A stretch of 64,000 nucleotides of DNA, from the NCBI GenBank assembly GCA_964035575.1, contig OZ037867.1:124001-188000 (forward strand), given 5' to 3'. How positions within the stretch are numbered: the stretch's first letter is position 1; every line of letters starts with the position of its first letter. Origin of the DNA: Rhynchopus sp. YZ270_cl-10 (lineage: Eukaryota; Euglenozoa; Diplonemea; Diplonemida; Diplonemidae). The position numbers and the translations under genes were made by a program. The notes below the pieces were generated by a model. It was not told where the DNA came from and did no database searches. It saw only the letters and a program-made list of their open reading frames with translations. Shown piece by piece: positions 33,873 through 44,176 of the stretch.

Positions 33873-34155
33873 AGAAAGAAAACTTGAAAGAATGAACGCG
33901 CCTCTCGTGCACATCCACTTTATTAAGAAAGATAAGTTCATGGAAAACAAAAGATCTTAGTAAGGGGAATTTTTTTTTGAGCGGGGTTTTGATATCTTCT
34001 TAGTTTTTTTTTTCCACTAAGATCTTAGTTTTTTTTTTTAAGATCTTAGTTTTTTTGTTAAGATCTTAGTTTTTTTTGTTAAGATCTTAGTTTTTTTTGT
34101 GAAAACTAAGATCTTAATAAAAAAAACTAAGATCTTAATAAAAAAAATCTAAGAT

Positions 34156-34465
34156 CTTACTGGGGGGGGGGCGAATAAGAGATCAGGGGTGAATAAGAGA
34201 TCAGGGCCGAATAAGAGATCAGGTTGAGATTTTGGGGGTATTTTTTTTTTTTTTTTTTGCATGCGCCAGGGTTTTATCTTGAAATTTTTTTTTGAAATTT
34301 TACCCTGTCTACCCGGTCTGGCAAAAAAGTGGTCAAAATATTTTTTTTGCCTCCGGCGAAAATGTCTGTTTGCTTTTTTTCCCCCAAAAAATTTTTTTTA
34401 TTTCTGGCTCGTCCGTTCGCCTAATAAGAGATGCCACATCTCTTATTCGCCCCCCCCCCAGTAAG
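34156..34465. mobile_element. TIR element E9a (CGAATAAGAGAT ends)
   Basis: CTTACT-G(n)-CGAATAAGAGATC at the left, GATGCCACATCTCTTATTCG-C(n)-AGTAAG at the right. The left end has three GAATAAGAGATCAGG units. The outer CTTACTGGGGG is shared with element E1, while the inner motif is not. It is nearly identical to E9b, the adjacent copy. Confidence 0.8.
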
Positions 34466-34479
34466 AAAAAAACTAAGAT

Positions 34480-34786
34480 CTTACTGGGGGGGGGCGAATA
34501 AGAGATCAGGGGTGAATAAGAGATCAGGGCCGAATAAGAGATCAGGTTGAGATTTTGGGGGTATTTTTTTTTTTTTTTTTTGCATGCGCCAGGGTTTTAT
34601 CTTGAAATTTTTTTTTGAAATTTTACCCTGTCTACCCGGTCTGGCAAAAAAGTGGTCAAAATATTTTTTTTGCCTCCGGCGAAAATGTCTTTTTGCTTTT
34701 TTCCCCCCAAAAAAAAATTTTTATTTTTGGCTCGTCCGTTCGCCTAATAAGAGATGCCACATCTCTTATTCGCCCCCCCCCAGTAA
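34480..34786. mobile_element. TIR element E9b
   Basis: Second copy of E9a, separated from it by about 14 bp that end in AAGAT, and differing by a few bases in homopolymer runs. Either two insertions in neighbouring AAGATCTTA units or a tandem duplication. Confidence 0.8.
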
Positions 34787-34869
34787 CAAAAAACACTAAG
34801 ATCTTACTTAATTAAAAAAAAACACTAAGATCGGTCATATCTTAATTAAGATCTTTTGTAATCCATGTA

Positions 34870-35822
34870 AGTTGAAAAGTGTAAAACGCCTTCATCGTTC
34901 ATCGCGGACGCAGGCACTCAAAAGAAAATGAAAACGTTCAGACTACCTCTGACCAGCTGCAGAGGGAAACATGCGTTTTCAACAAAAAAAAGTTATTTTC
35001 ATTACAAAAGGGAAAGAGATTGAAGAATGGTCAGTGGCTCAACCTATCACCACCAAAAAGTCACCAAACATAAGAGAAGTTGAACAGTGCACCGTTCACC
35101 GGCAGACACAACAGTTCAACTGATTCTCCGGCAGGTTATCGAACCCCAGAGAGCGCAAACCCCGTTCATCTTCTGTTTAGTTGGCACACTACACTACGCA
35201 ACTATCAGTCGGGTTTATATGAGTAAAAAAAAGGTGACTTGAAAAATACAAAAGCCCTCTCATGACAGTGTACCTTGTGACTAGAAGGGGGTGGTCCCGA
35301 AACCGTGCAAAAAATAAAATAATTCGTTTTAGAGTGACAGGGCATTTGACTGGCTGTACGGGTGTGACTGATTGGGTTTTTGAGAGAAAATCTCTGGAAA
35401 CCTTTTTGGGAAAGTCCTCACGGACGGAACATTGCCCATAATTGTGCTGCGTAAAACAAAAAGACAGGAAGAAATGGGACTGTGTCATATACTTTGCACT
35501 TACTTTTGGGGAAGGGCGACATGTGGTTTTGTTATTGCTTTTTTAAACTGAAAATATTTTGTATTGTCGCACCCCCCCCTTTGACACTCTTTGATTGGTG
35601 TTCCCGAGGGGCCTATATTGTCCTTGACAGGGGTTTCAGGAACACCCAGCGATGATTTTGTGTTGTTGGTGTGTCGACAATCGCCTAAGAACCCCCTTGG
35701 GGCTAATAGGGTCAGTACTCAATGTAGGGCGAAGCCTTTTTGTACTTCAGAAGGTATACACATTCGTTATCGCACAGCATCAGCTGCGTGGGTTTCCACA
35801 AATTTGTTAGGGATGATCTCAG
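34870..35822. other. gene-free stretch with family C and B repeats
   Basis: Family C at 34870-34922 and 35078-35112, family B at 35234-35280, and an 85-bp dispersed repeat (35671-35755) that recurs at 57233-57328. No coding recognised. Confidence 0.6.
35671..35755 (+). repeat. 85-bp dispersed repeat, copy 1 (copy 2 at 57233-57328)
   Basis: Both copies begin GTGTCGACAATCGCCTAAG, continue through CAGTACTCAATGTAGGG-type sequence and end near TTTTGTACT.C..AGG. Each stands in an intergenic region; no inverted ends were seen. Confidence 0.8.
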
Positions 35823-35824
35823 TT

Positions 35825-36771
35825 CCCCCCAGGGCGCGCGCTAACTTTTCGGAAATTTCCCGAAAAAATGGATATCGGGTCCAAAAAAATGTACCTACAG
35901 GAAGTATGTGAAGGGGGGCAGAAAAATCAGGGTCATGTTACATTTCCGAGAAAATCCCGGGCTGTGGTGGGGGATATACGGAAAAATGGACAAAATTTTG
36001 GTGACTTAAATTTTCACAAAATATGAACCCATACTCGTAAACAAGGGTCATTTTCAGGTCTTTCGGACAGCCAATACACAGTACACAGTACACAGTACAC
36101 AGTACACAGTACACAGTACACAGTACACAGTACACAGTACACAGTACACAGTACACAGTACACAGTACACAGTACACAGTACACAGTACACAGTACACAG
36201 TACACAGTACACAGTACACAGTACACAGTACACAGTACACAGTACACAGTACACAGTACACAGTACACAGTACACAGTACACAGTACACAGTACACAGTA
36301 CACAGTACACAGTACACAGTACACAGTACACAGTACACAGTACACAGTACACAGTACACAGTACACAGTACACAGTACACAGTACACAGTACACAGTACA
36401 CAGTACACAGTACCGTGACTTCACCGGGCAACACCGGAAAACACCGGCAAACATGGTCAAATTCAGGTGGAATATACATAAGTACATCATGGGGGGGTAG
36501 GGAACAGGTAGCGCCGCAGGCGCACGGTACCCAACTTTTTCTTTTTTCTTTCCCCTTTTCTCTGCTTTCTTTTGATTGCGCGAGCCGATTGCTCTCCACG
36601 GTGGGGTCACATGTGTGTCCAAAAACTATCTGAAGTGCCCTTACTGTACAATATGGGATTCTCTGATTTTCTAAAGGAAATCGTGTAATCAAAAAATTTT
36701 TGTACCGCGAAAAAACCTCGAAAAAACCGGGTGTGAGGGTGTGGATTTAGCGCGCGCCCTGGTTCCCCCAG
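35825..36771. mobile_element. TIR element E10 carrying heptamer array 4
   Basis: CCAGGGCGCGCGCTAA at the left is inverted at the right (TTAGCGCGCGCCCTGG). The core is the reversed core of E1: 36000-36065 matches 2945-3017 and 36510-36625 matches 2807-2935. Between these matching blocks lies an array (36075-36413) of about 48 ACAGTAC heptamers, absent from E1. The long frames over the array are artefacts. Confidence 0.8.
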
Positions 36772-36970
36772 CCAAAAAAAAAAAAAAAAAAATTACCGTG
36801 AGAAACCCCCGTACTCTCTTGTGGAATGTGCTTGAGTGAGAGTGGGGGTTTTTGTGATGCACCCTCACTGCAGAAAAGCAGTGTATACGTGAAAGGGGAA
36901 AAAACAAAATGGTATGTGTTGTTTGCTAATAGTTTCTAAATATTTTTGGACAGAACAAATAAAAAAGTTT

Positions 36971-37000
36971 ATAAGATGTACCTAAACCTCTCGTGAATAA
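36971..37000 (-). repeat. family A hairpin repeat (degenerate)
   Basis: ATAAGATGTACCTAAACCTC on the plus strand; the stem is weakened relative to other members. Confidence 0.5.
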
Positions 37001-37718
37001 ACAAAAAGAACGTAACAATAGCAAAAATGAAAGTAAAATAAAACAAAAAGGGTGAAATTCTGAACAGCATAACAACTTTGTTAAAATGAGCGTACTCTAA
37101 CTATTGCAGGCACGGTAATAAATATAACATTATGTACTGCTGGAGTGGACCTTTTGCTTTTTCCGTTTCGTTCCGTTTTTCGTTTTTCTTTTTTTTGAAA
37201 ACTTGGTTGTATTAGTGTAGACACCCGAGGATGAACTCCACTATTTTTATTATTTTTTTTCTCTAGAGAATTTGTTGATTTTGGCGAAGCTGCCCTTACA
37301 TTCTCCACAATATTTTTGTACTTTTTTGGTACTCTTTTCTTTCCGCAAAAACTGACCTCAAACACAGTCTACACCAGACTTCTTAACATATTTCATGGTC
37401 ACCTTTCTTGTGTGTGTCAATTTTTTATGAAAAAAAAAAAAAAAAAGCAAAAATATGGGTCGATACACACAAAAAGCATCATCTACCCGATGCAAGCTAG
37501 CGGTCTGTGTGGGGGCTACCTTAACATTGCATTGTACGTTTTGGGAATAGAACCATGGCAGGCAGTATTAACCGGATTTCACAGGAGAGAGAAATTCGGC
37601 AAAAAAAAAAAAGAGAACAAAATGATTAAGAGTTGTTCTAACACCCTTCTAAGTAGTCTCAACCGAGAAGACACAAAAAGGGCATTGAATAGTCGAAAGA
37701 AAAGAAGAGAAAATTTTT

Positions 37719-37807
37719 ATAAGATGAACCTAAGCCTCTCATGCTTGGTCTGATTAGATTACTTAATGTTTTTGAACATTAACTGCCAAGCCTCTGCTTA
37801 GTCACCT
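37719..37807 (-). repeat. two family A hairpin repeats
   Basis: 37719-37750 is a good copy (AAGATGAACCTAAGCCTCTC, then ATGCTTGGTC). 37785-37807 is a shorter second hairpin (CCAAGCCTCTGCTTAG) after a 35-nt spacer. Paired copies with similar spacing also occur at 58900-59000, 60456-60550 and 63612-63700. Confidence 0.75.
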
Positions 37808-37839
37808 TTTGAAAGAAGATTTGCACAACGATATGCTCT

Positions 37840-37963
37840 CCGCCTGATTCCCCGCATATAGGCGGGTAAAAGCGCGTAAAGGCATGTACGAACGGTCCGT
37901 ATATGCCTGTACGGACCTATACGGTCCTATACACGCCTATAAGCGGGGTAAAAATCAGGTGGG
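37840..37963. mobile_element. 124-bp foldback element E13
   Basis: CCGCCTGATT..CCCCGCATATAGGCG on the left is inverted at 37934-37963. Between are iterated units around TATACGGACC/GGTCCGTATA and AAAGGCATG. Non-coding. Confidence 0.8.
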
Positions 37964-38014
37964 CTCTGTGGTGTGCTTAATGCATCTTTTTGATTGGACA
38001 AAAAGAGCGAACAA

Positions 38015-38068
38015 TTAAATTCATGTACTTTCAGTTCACAGAATTGAAAGTATTTTTGAGAGGGTCAA
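38015..38068 (-). repeat. family D hairpin repeat
   Basis: TACTTTCAGTTCACAGAATT followed by GAAAGTA forms a perfect 8-bp stem with an 11-nt loop, then GAGAGGGTCA. Copies at 49921-49974 (nearly identical) and 39384-39420 (degenerate). Confidence 0.8.
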
Positions 38069-38534
38069 CAAAATGCACCCTGTTGCGAACAATAAAACCC
38101 ACGCCCTCAAGGCTTTTAAAGGGGGGAGAAAAAAAGGGGCACCCACAGCCAGGACATTTTTCTTTAGGTTTTTCCAATGATGAGAATTTAAAAAAACCTC
38201 CACACCAACTTTCACACCCTTCTCTCGGGGCGGACCTTTTTTTGTTTTTGATAACAGCAAATTTTGTGTAGTACATTAGGTCGTACTGGAGGGGGCTGAC
38301 ACGACACCTTCATGAATTGCAGGATACGTGATGTAGCCCTGAGCTCTCTGACCATTATGTTGTGGAACTGGGTGGGGGTTGATGTTTTTTTTTGGGAATG
38401 AGGAGAGAGAGAGAGAGAGAAAATGGCAGTCATTAATGCAGGTACACTTCACGTACGATGCCAGCCATCCTGATGATACAAAAACGAAGAGAAAAAAAAC
38501 CCCAAAAAGAGAGAAATAAAAAGAAGGTTGGCAA

Positions 38535-38566
38535 GAAGAAACCTAAGCCCCTAGTGCATAGTTGTC
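38535..38566 (-). repeat. family A hairpin repeat (degenerate)
   Basis: ACCTAAGCCCCTAGTGCATAG on the plus strand keeps the CTAAGC stem half and loop position. Confidence 0.5.
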
Positions 38567-39023
38567 TAAAAAAGAGTTGAAAGAGTTGGAAAAGTTGGAG
38601 AGAAAAAAAAGTGGAAAAAACGCCTCTGCAGACGCAGCAACGAAGAGAGAGAAGCGAAAAGTAAAAAAAAAGAAAAGCTAAAACGAGCCTCCTACAGGAG
38701 CGCCTGTGTATGCTGGAAACGTAAAAAAAAAAGAAGGCGAGGAAGAGGGAGGGGTAAGACGAATTACGCAAGAAGAAAAAAAAAAAATACGAAAAAATAA
38801 AAAAGGCTGGGACGCACAGGGAACGCACGAACTCATAGAAACAAAGCGAATTTGTTGTTTTTTTGTTTATTTGTTTATTTTTGCACAGGGTTTTCGCCAG
38901 GAATCGCCATTTTTTTGCTTGGGGGTACCGCCAAAAAAAAGGTCATTTTTTTCCTCTGTTCTGCCGACGGTATCCCAATACCTTGATAGCGAAAAACCCT
39001 CTGTTGTTATTGACAATCACCCA

Positions 39024-39256
39024 CCTACCCTATACCCTAGTCATACCCCCGAAGGCGAATTCGTATTCGCCCTCTTTTCGGATCCCAAAATTCCTGCACC
39101 ATATTCGCCCTATATTCGGATCCGAATATCGTACTCAGATCTGAATATAGCGCGAAAATAGACGAAAATAGAACGGCGAATATGGCATTCACCCTATATT
39201 CGGATCCGAATGTAGGGCGAATACGAAATTCGCCTGCTAGGTATACCTAGGGTAGG
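39024..39256. mobile_element. 233-bp foldback element E11 (ATTCGGATCCGAAT motif)
   Basis: CCTACCCTA at the left and TAGGGTAGG at the right. Both sides continue with AGGCGAATT.CGTATTCGCC and the palindrome ATTCGGATCCGAAT, all inverted. Non-coding. Confidence 0.8.
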
Positions 39257-39342
39257 TCCTGTGGACACAGCGTCGCTCGTCACAAAATCTAACTTATACC
39301 ATGTACTATGTGAGTATGTGAGCAATACATTGGACGCAAGAA

Positions 39343-39640
39343 AAGTTGATCTAAGCCGTACAGCGCTCAGTTACCCTTTTCGAAACTAAATTCATATACT
39401 TTCAAATTCAAAGAGAAAGTACCAAAGAAAAGATGGGAAAGACGAAGGCAGTGCACTCTGGGCACGCATCTTGTGAAATAGAAAAAGAAAACTTTGTCAG
39501 ATAAATGTGTCTTTTTTTTTGCAGTTTTGTAAACTAACCCCACCCCACAACCCACCCCTTTCTGCTCTGGCATTTGAAAAGGGGTAACAACCAAAGAGAG
39601 AGAAAGTCGGTAATACGCATCTAAGCCTCGCGGTAGTCGA
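39343..39640 (-). repeat. degenerate family A and D repeats
   Basis: Family A-like stems at 39343-39374 (CTAAGCCGTACAGCGCTCAG) and 39610-39640; a family D-like copy at 39384-39420 with mismatched stem. They lie about 0.5-0.7 kb beyond the kinase stop codon. Confidence 0.5.
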
Positions 39641-39926
39641 TCTTGACCCTGCAATGAACGTACTGAGCGATCCGAGCACTGGAAACAAATAATCCTTGAG
39701 AGTTGCCGCACAAAAAACAAAAAATCATACCCCACCCCCACCCCTCCCCCATGTTGTCACCTAATCCCCTCCGACGCAACTTCTTACAAAGATCAAACAT
39801 TCAGTACTGTTTTTTTTTGGGTGTTTTTGGTGTAAATTTTGTTTTTTTGAAAACTTGGTTGGTAGTAAACAAACGGGAGGCTCGTTTTTCCATTTATTGT
39901 TACAAAGTAACAATAAAGGGGGGAGG

Positions 39927-40038
39927 CACAGCAGAGAATAAGCCGGGTCCCCGGTCCTGGCCAAGGTTCCCGGTCCCGGGTCCCAGTCCGGCTGAGAATA
40001 ACCGGGTCCCCGGTCCCTGAGTCTTATTCTCTGCTGTG
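39927..40038. mobile_element. 112-bp foldback element E7b
   Basis: CACAGCAGAGAATAAG at the left and CTTATTCTCTGCTGTG at the right, inverted and perfect over 16 bp, with CCGGGTCC/GGACCCGG units inside. It lies 60 nt beyond the kinase stop. On the gene strand its end reads CACCACAGCAG, which looks like a 3' splice site. Confidence 0.85.
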
Positions 40039-40098
40039 GTGGGAGGGTCCGCACCTTTACTATCATCAGCTTCACAACATCCCGCTACACTCCAAATT

Positions 40099-42503
40099 TT
40101 AACATACCTCATCCGCCATTCCGAAGGCAGGACACGACACACCCTCCCCTTCACTTCCTGCACCGCCTTCTGGCTGTCTTTGCTCCGAACCTGCCACGGG
40201 CGCACTCCCCACTAGGTCGTCCGACTGCTGGAACATCACCACCCCAGACGCCTTGCCGGACACCATGGCAGAGATCACCTCCGGCCCTGCCCCCGGTGTA
40301 GTAAGGTTTTCTATGGAACGATCGATTTTGTTGTAAATTACGATATGCCCCTTCTGGGAGACTGTCAGCTTTGGGAGTGGCGTTTTGCTGTTACGTCCAC
40401 GGTCTTGCAGGGTAACCAGCTTGGATTTTTCTTGCTTCTTTCCTTTTCTTGACGATGATGAAGGGAGGGGTTCGGTTGCCGCGGTGGTTCCGTAGTCTTG
40501 GGTTTGTGCGACCATTGGAGTGGTTGGGGGGAGGCCTTTGGGGCGTGCTGCAGCGGCAACTACAGCAGCACCACGTCGGCGCAGCCAGGGGTCTCCCAGG
40601 ATTGCGCCTACGGAGGGTCTCTGAGAAGGTTCATAGCAAAGCATGCGGGACATAACGTCCATCGCCTCTCTGCTGTTCTTTTGATAGATGGGGTGGTTGT
40701 ATTGCAGGCCCTTCTTGACGGCACGGAGGTGCACTGAAGTGCTTTTGGAAGGGAATGGCTCGCACCCTGTCAACATAATGTGCAGTACTACACCTGCCGC
40801 AAATACATCCAACCCTGTCAGATATTTCTCCTTCAGAAGAGCGTGCGAGCCCTGCGGGCCTGTAGAGGTTCTGTTTTTGCTTTCAATGAGCTCCGGTGCT
40901 GCGAACCCATATGTTCCGCATGGGGTGCACGCAGTTAGTCCTCCATTTGAGGGGTCCCTCTTCGCCTTGATAGCAACAGCTGTCGCCGGGGTTTCCTTCG
41001 GGAAGAAGTTGTATGCTGGGTCCGCAACCTTTCCTCCGCTGCTGCCGCTTCCGCTGCCTCCGTTTTCTTGCTTGCCTCCGAGGAAGCGGGGAGGAGGTGA
41101 AAAGTGTGCAGAACCAGCACCCTGCACAGGAGACGCAGGCACCCGGCTGAATGCTTGGCAGGTGGTTGTGGTGCCGCCGTTCTGCGGGGATATGGTTGGT
41201 TCCACCTTCTTCTGTGAGGACACAATGCCTTCGTTGCCGTTGATGGAGTAGAAGCTGCCGTACCCGTTGTGGCCACCGTGCGATCCGGTTCCCGCTCCCT
41301 TCCAGCCAACGGAGCTGTGGGTGTGCGAGGTGCCGGATGTTGTGGCAGCGAAGAGCCCAGTACTGTAGACCTTGGCAAAGCCGAAGTCTGCGAGTTTGAG
41401 GGTCGTTTCGCCGCCACGGTGAGAGAGAAGGATGTTTTCTGGCTTGATGTCGCGGTGCACGACACCTTTGCTGTGGATGTCGTGCAGGACGGAGAGAAGC
41501 TGTAAGGTCAGGTTGTTCGCAATGTCTTCGGTAACAGGGCCATGAGACACAATGCGGTCGAAGAGGTCCTGGTCCGCAAGCTCCAGCAGGATGTACAGCT
41601 CCGTGCGCGTCTGCACCACCTTCGGCCCCAACATGCGGATGCAGTTGTCATGCGTCATTGCAGAGTGGATCTCAATTTCGCGCACAATGTTCTTCCATTT
41701 GCGTACAGAGGTGACATTGCATTTCTGCAGTGATTTGACTGCAACGTTGCGGTCCAAATCTTTATAATAAGTCTTGTTAACAGAGCCGTACGCCCCTGCA
41801 GCAAGGAACGAGGCAGAGTCGAAGAGATCAGACCAGCGGTCAACCTGTGCAAATGGTAACAGTGTTTGTATCTTTATCTTAAAGTAAAGGCATTTTTCCT
41901 TCTTATTTTTCTCTTTTCCAAAGTTGATGCAAAATGACACAGTAGAAGTCGAAACTCTACAAAAGAAAAGTAGAGTTGAAATACAAATCCCTCTCGCGAA
42001 CAGTGTACCTTCGGTACAGGACCGGCTGTACCGGGGTGGACACCTAATCATGCAGTCCTACATCCATTTTGTGGTTTACACTTTCTGAAAATATTTGAAA
42101 TCCAAAAGCCCTCTACTATTAAAAAACACACCTGTTGGTAGGGGAGTGGCATAGATATTTGGAAGAGCCTGCAGCTTTGGAGGGTGCGGTTCACAGAGAG
42201 CTCATCAAGGTAGGAGAGCACACGGGCCCACACCTTGGGCTCGTCGCGTGAGATGTCGGTGGTGATGCGGGAGGGCACGCACCGCTGGCAGCTGCGGACC
42301 AGCGGCTTTGAGTGCCGCAGAATCTTCCGCTCCACCACACAGTCGACGCACAGCCACGACCCGCACAGCTGGCAATGATGCTTGATACCCAGACATCCAA
42401 ACCCTGTACCACAGGTCGCACACTGCACCAGCTGGTCCTCCCGCGGCATGCGCAGACCATGCTTCACATGAAAATTCTTCTGTCGACTCTGCGCAATACC
42501 CAT
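40099..42503 (-). CDS. FYVE zinc finger - protein kinase fusion
   Basis: Two exons, 42503-42132 and 41844-40099, joined in phase 0 across a 287-nt GT-AG intron; predicted 705 aa. ATG 42503 lies 12 nt after a CCCCCATCCTTAG tract. Residues 1-8 (MGIAQSRQ) fit an N-myristoylation site. The FYVE-type finger at about 25-80 has eight Cys/His ligands with KHHCQLCG and ends RSCQRC. The Ser/Thr kinase spans about 140-500: glycine loop AAGAYGSV, Lys161 (AVKSL), VVHRDIKPEN, LADFGFAK, APELIE. A Gly/Ser-rich insertion of about 150 residues separates DFG from APE. Likely recruited to PI3P endosomal membranes; resembles CaMK-like kinases. The frame ends two codons into GAG|GTATGT, a donor-like site, so a further exon is possible. 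The intron holds a full family B repeat. Confidence 0.85.
41971..42080 (-). repeat. family B repeat inside the FYVE-kinase intron
   Basis: The full unit as at 32899-32990, lengthened in the middle by a GTACAGCCGGTCCTGTAC hairpin. It occupies over a third of a 287-nt intron whose reading-frame continuity is clear on both sides. Confidence 0.85.
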
Positions 42504-43550
42504 TGTGGGCCGACGCTAAGGATGGGGGAAGGGAAGGGAGAGGGAAAAGAAAAGGTGTATGTAGCGTGTGTTGCGACTATCCCAGTGCAGCTATCACTGC
42601 ATCCGGGGGATAGGGTTGTGTTGTGTGTGTGCTGTGGGTGGTGGTGGTGGTGGTGGTTTGGGGTTTCAAAAAGGTGTTGGCCGAGACCTAGCTCGCGGAG
42701 ACGACAAAAGAAGGCTAGTGCAAATAAACGATGATTTGGTTTGAAATGCAAAAGCCCTCGATGACAAGTGCCATATGAAAAATGAAAGAGGGAGGGAGAG
42801 GGGAGTTCTTTTTTGCGTTCTTCCAAGTGGACACCCCTTGTTGTATATGCGGGGTGCCCGTTCCTGTATAGCTGACAGCAAAAAATGAAGTGAATTGAAA
42901 AAAAAATGTGAATGTGCTAACGCCTCGTGGGACACAGACACAAACAAAAGCAACAAAGAAAGGTTAGGAGAAGTAAGAGGAGGGAAAAAAGGCTTCTGCA
43001 CAAGTGCAAACAAATAGTGAAATGTGCTAAAAACGCATTTCAGTAACAAAACAATGTATCAATAGAGTGGTATGAATCTCTTCTCTGTATGTGCACATGG
43101 AATGAAAGGGTGGGAAAAGACATAACAAGAACTGTCCAGTGAGGCAGCATCCTTTGAGAAACGTGCAGCACGGCACCCAAAAAAGACACAAACCACACCA
43201 GCGGATTTGCAAGCAGCAGTGCGTATGCGAATGCTGTCATGTGTGCAATTGCACTCATGACAGCTCCGTGTTAACACTGACTTCTGTGAACCAAAGTACT
43301 CGAGTGATGCCACAAAGGCAGCTACTGTACATGGCTCCGCAAATAAACAGCGAAACGGCAAGGTGCAACTGCTCTTCAGACAGAGGCAACAAACCAAGAA
43401 AAGAAAGGTGGGAATAAGTCCATAGTGTGCAACTGGTGGGAATAAATCGTGTGAAAATGTATTAAAAAAAGTGCAAAAGTGCTTGGGAAGACTGGTCGTG
43501 ATGTTGAACAGGCTCTGTCGGGCTACTCAGAATAACAGCGCAGCTCTGCT
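42504..43550. other. intergenic stretch
   Basis: Between the FYVE-kinase and the NTF2-fold gene. It contains a family B copy (42738-42775), family C-like stems near 42900-42950 and 43012-43045, and nothing that codes for a recognisable protein. Confidence 0.6.
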
Positions 43551-43901
43551 CTACAGCTTCTTGACCACCATGTGAGTGATCTTCCCCGCAGAGTTGAAGG
43601 TGATTGTGTGCTGCGCCTCAATCTTCATGATAAGCACCTCTGCCTTGATCTTGCGAGTCGCAACACCAGGCTTCACAAGACGGAAAGGCTCTTCACTGAT
43701 GACCTTCATGTTGTCCTTGTCCTGCTCCTGCCACTTCTTCAGGATCTTCGCCTTCCCCTTGTAGGTGCTGGACCCAAGCATTCCAGGCGCCTCCATCACT
43801 GTGGCGTCGGTCACGAACAGGTCTGCGGCTTCGGCACTCTTCTTCGCCTTGCGAAGGTCCACAAGGCGTGTGGCAAGCTCGACGGCGTTGATCTCAGACA
43901 T
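43551..43901 (-). CDS. NTF2/SnoaL-fold protein, 116 aa
   Basis: 116 aa from ATG 43901, 37 nt after CCCTCCCCACAG (AG at 43939). The pattern is three N-terminal helices, then a curved sheet: DLFVTDATVMEAPG, TYKGKAKILKKWQE, FRLVKPGVATRKIKAEVLI, AQHTITFNSAGKITHMVV. This is the cone-shaped NTF2-like fold (SnoaL/ketosteroid-isomerase group). The function (ligand binding, isomerase or protein interaction) cannot be read from sequence. Longer upstream frames lack conservation-like composition, so the short start is preferred. Confidence 0.7.
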   Translation of the reverse strand: MSEINAVELATRLVDLRKAKKSAEAADLFVTDATVMEAPGMLGSSTYKGKAKILKKWQEQDKDNMKVISEEPFRLVKPGVATRKIKAEVLIMKIEAQHTITFNSAGKITHMVVKKL

Positions 43902-44176
43902 GGTTTTTGGAGAAAAGGGTGTGGTGTGGAGTGATACTCTGTGGGGAGGGTGGTTCTGAAGGTCGCACATCATGTATAGGGTATCACCATAGTCGTGGTG
44001 GCGTGGGGGTGCGCACACCTCGACTGATCTTTCCATGAGGATAAATGTGGGGGGTGCGGGTTGGGCGTTCTTAACTGTTCTTTTTGTTCTTTTGACACGC
44101 TTGAAGGAAATGGCACCGTCCATTAGGACACCACCCTTTTTGCAAAGTTTGCTTTTTTTTTTTTTGCAACACATTT

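Larger units (their letters stand above)
32124..33946. other. gene-free stretch with family A and B repeats
   Basis: No coding recognised; short frames overlap T/A-runs. It contains family B copies at 32899-32990 and 33835-33872 and a family A copy at 33551-33584 (plus a weaker one at 33890-33925). Confidence 0.6.
33947..34859. mobile_element. TIR element E16 (AAGATCTTAGTTTT ends) containing two nested elements
   Basis: ACAAAAGATCTTA on the left and AAGATCTTTTGT on the right, with iterated, palindromic AAGATCTTAG-T(n) units inside (33950-34160 and 34795-34860). Two copies of a different element (E9a, E9b) have landed inside AAGATCTTA units, so E16 is older than both. No coding. Confidence 0.75.

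Noticed and set aside
35125-35160. tRNA T-loop lookalike (reverse complement GGGGTTCGATAACC)
   Set aside because: No acceptor, D or anticodon arms can be folded around it.
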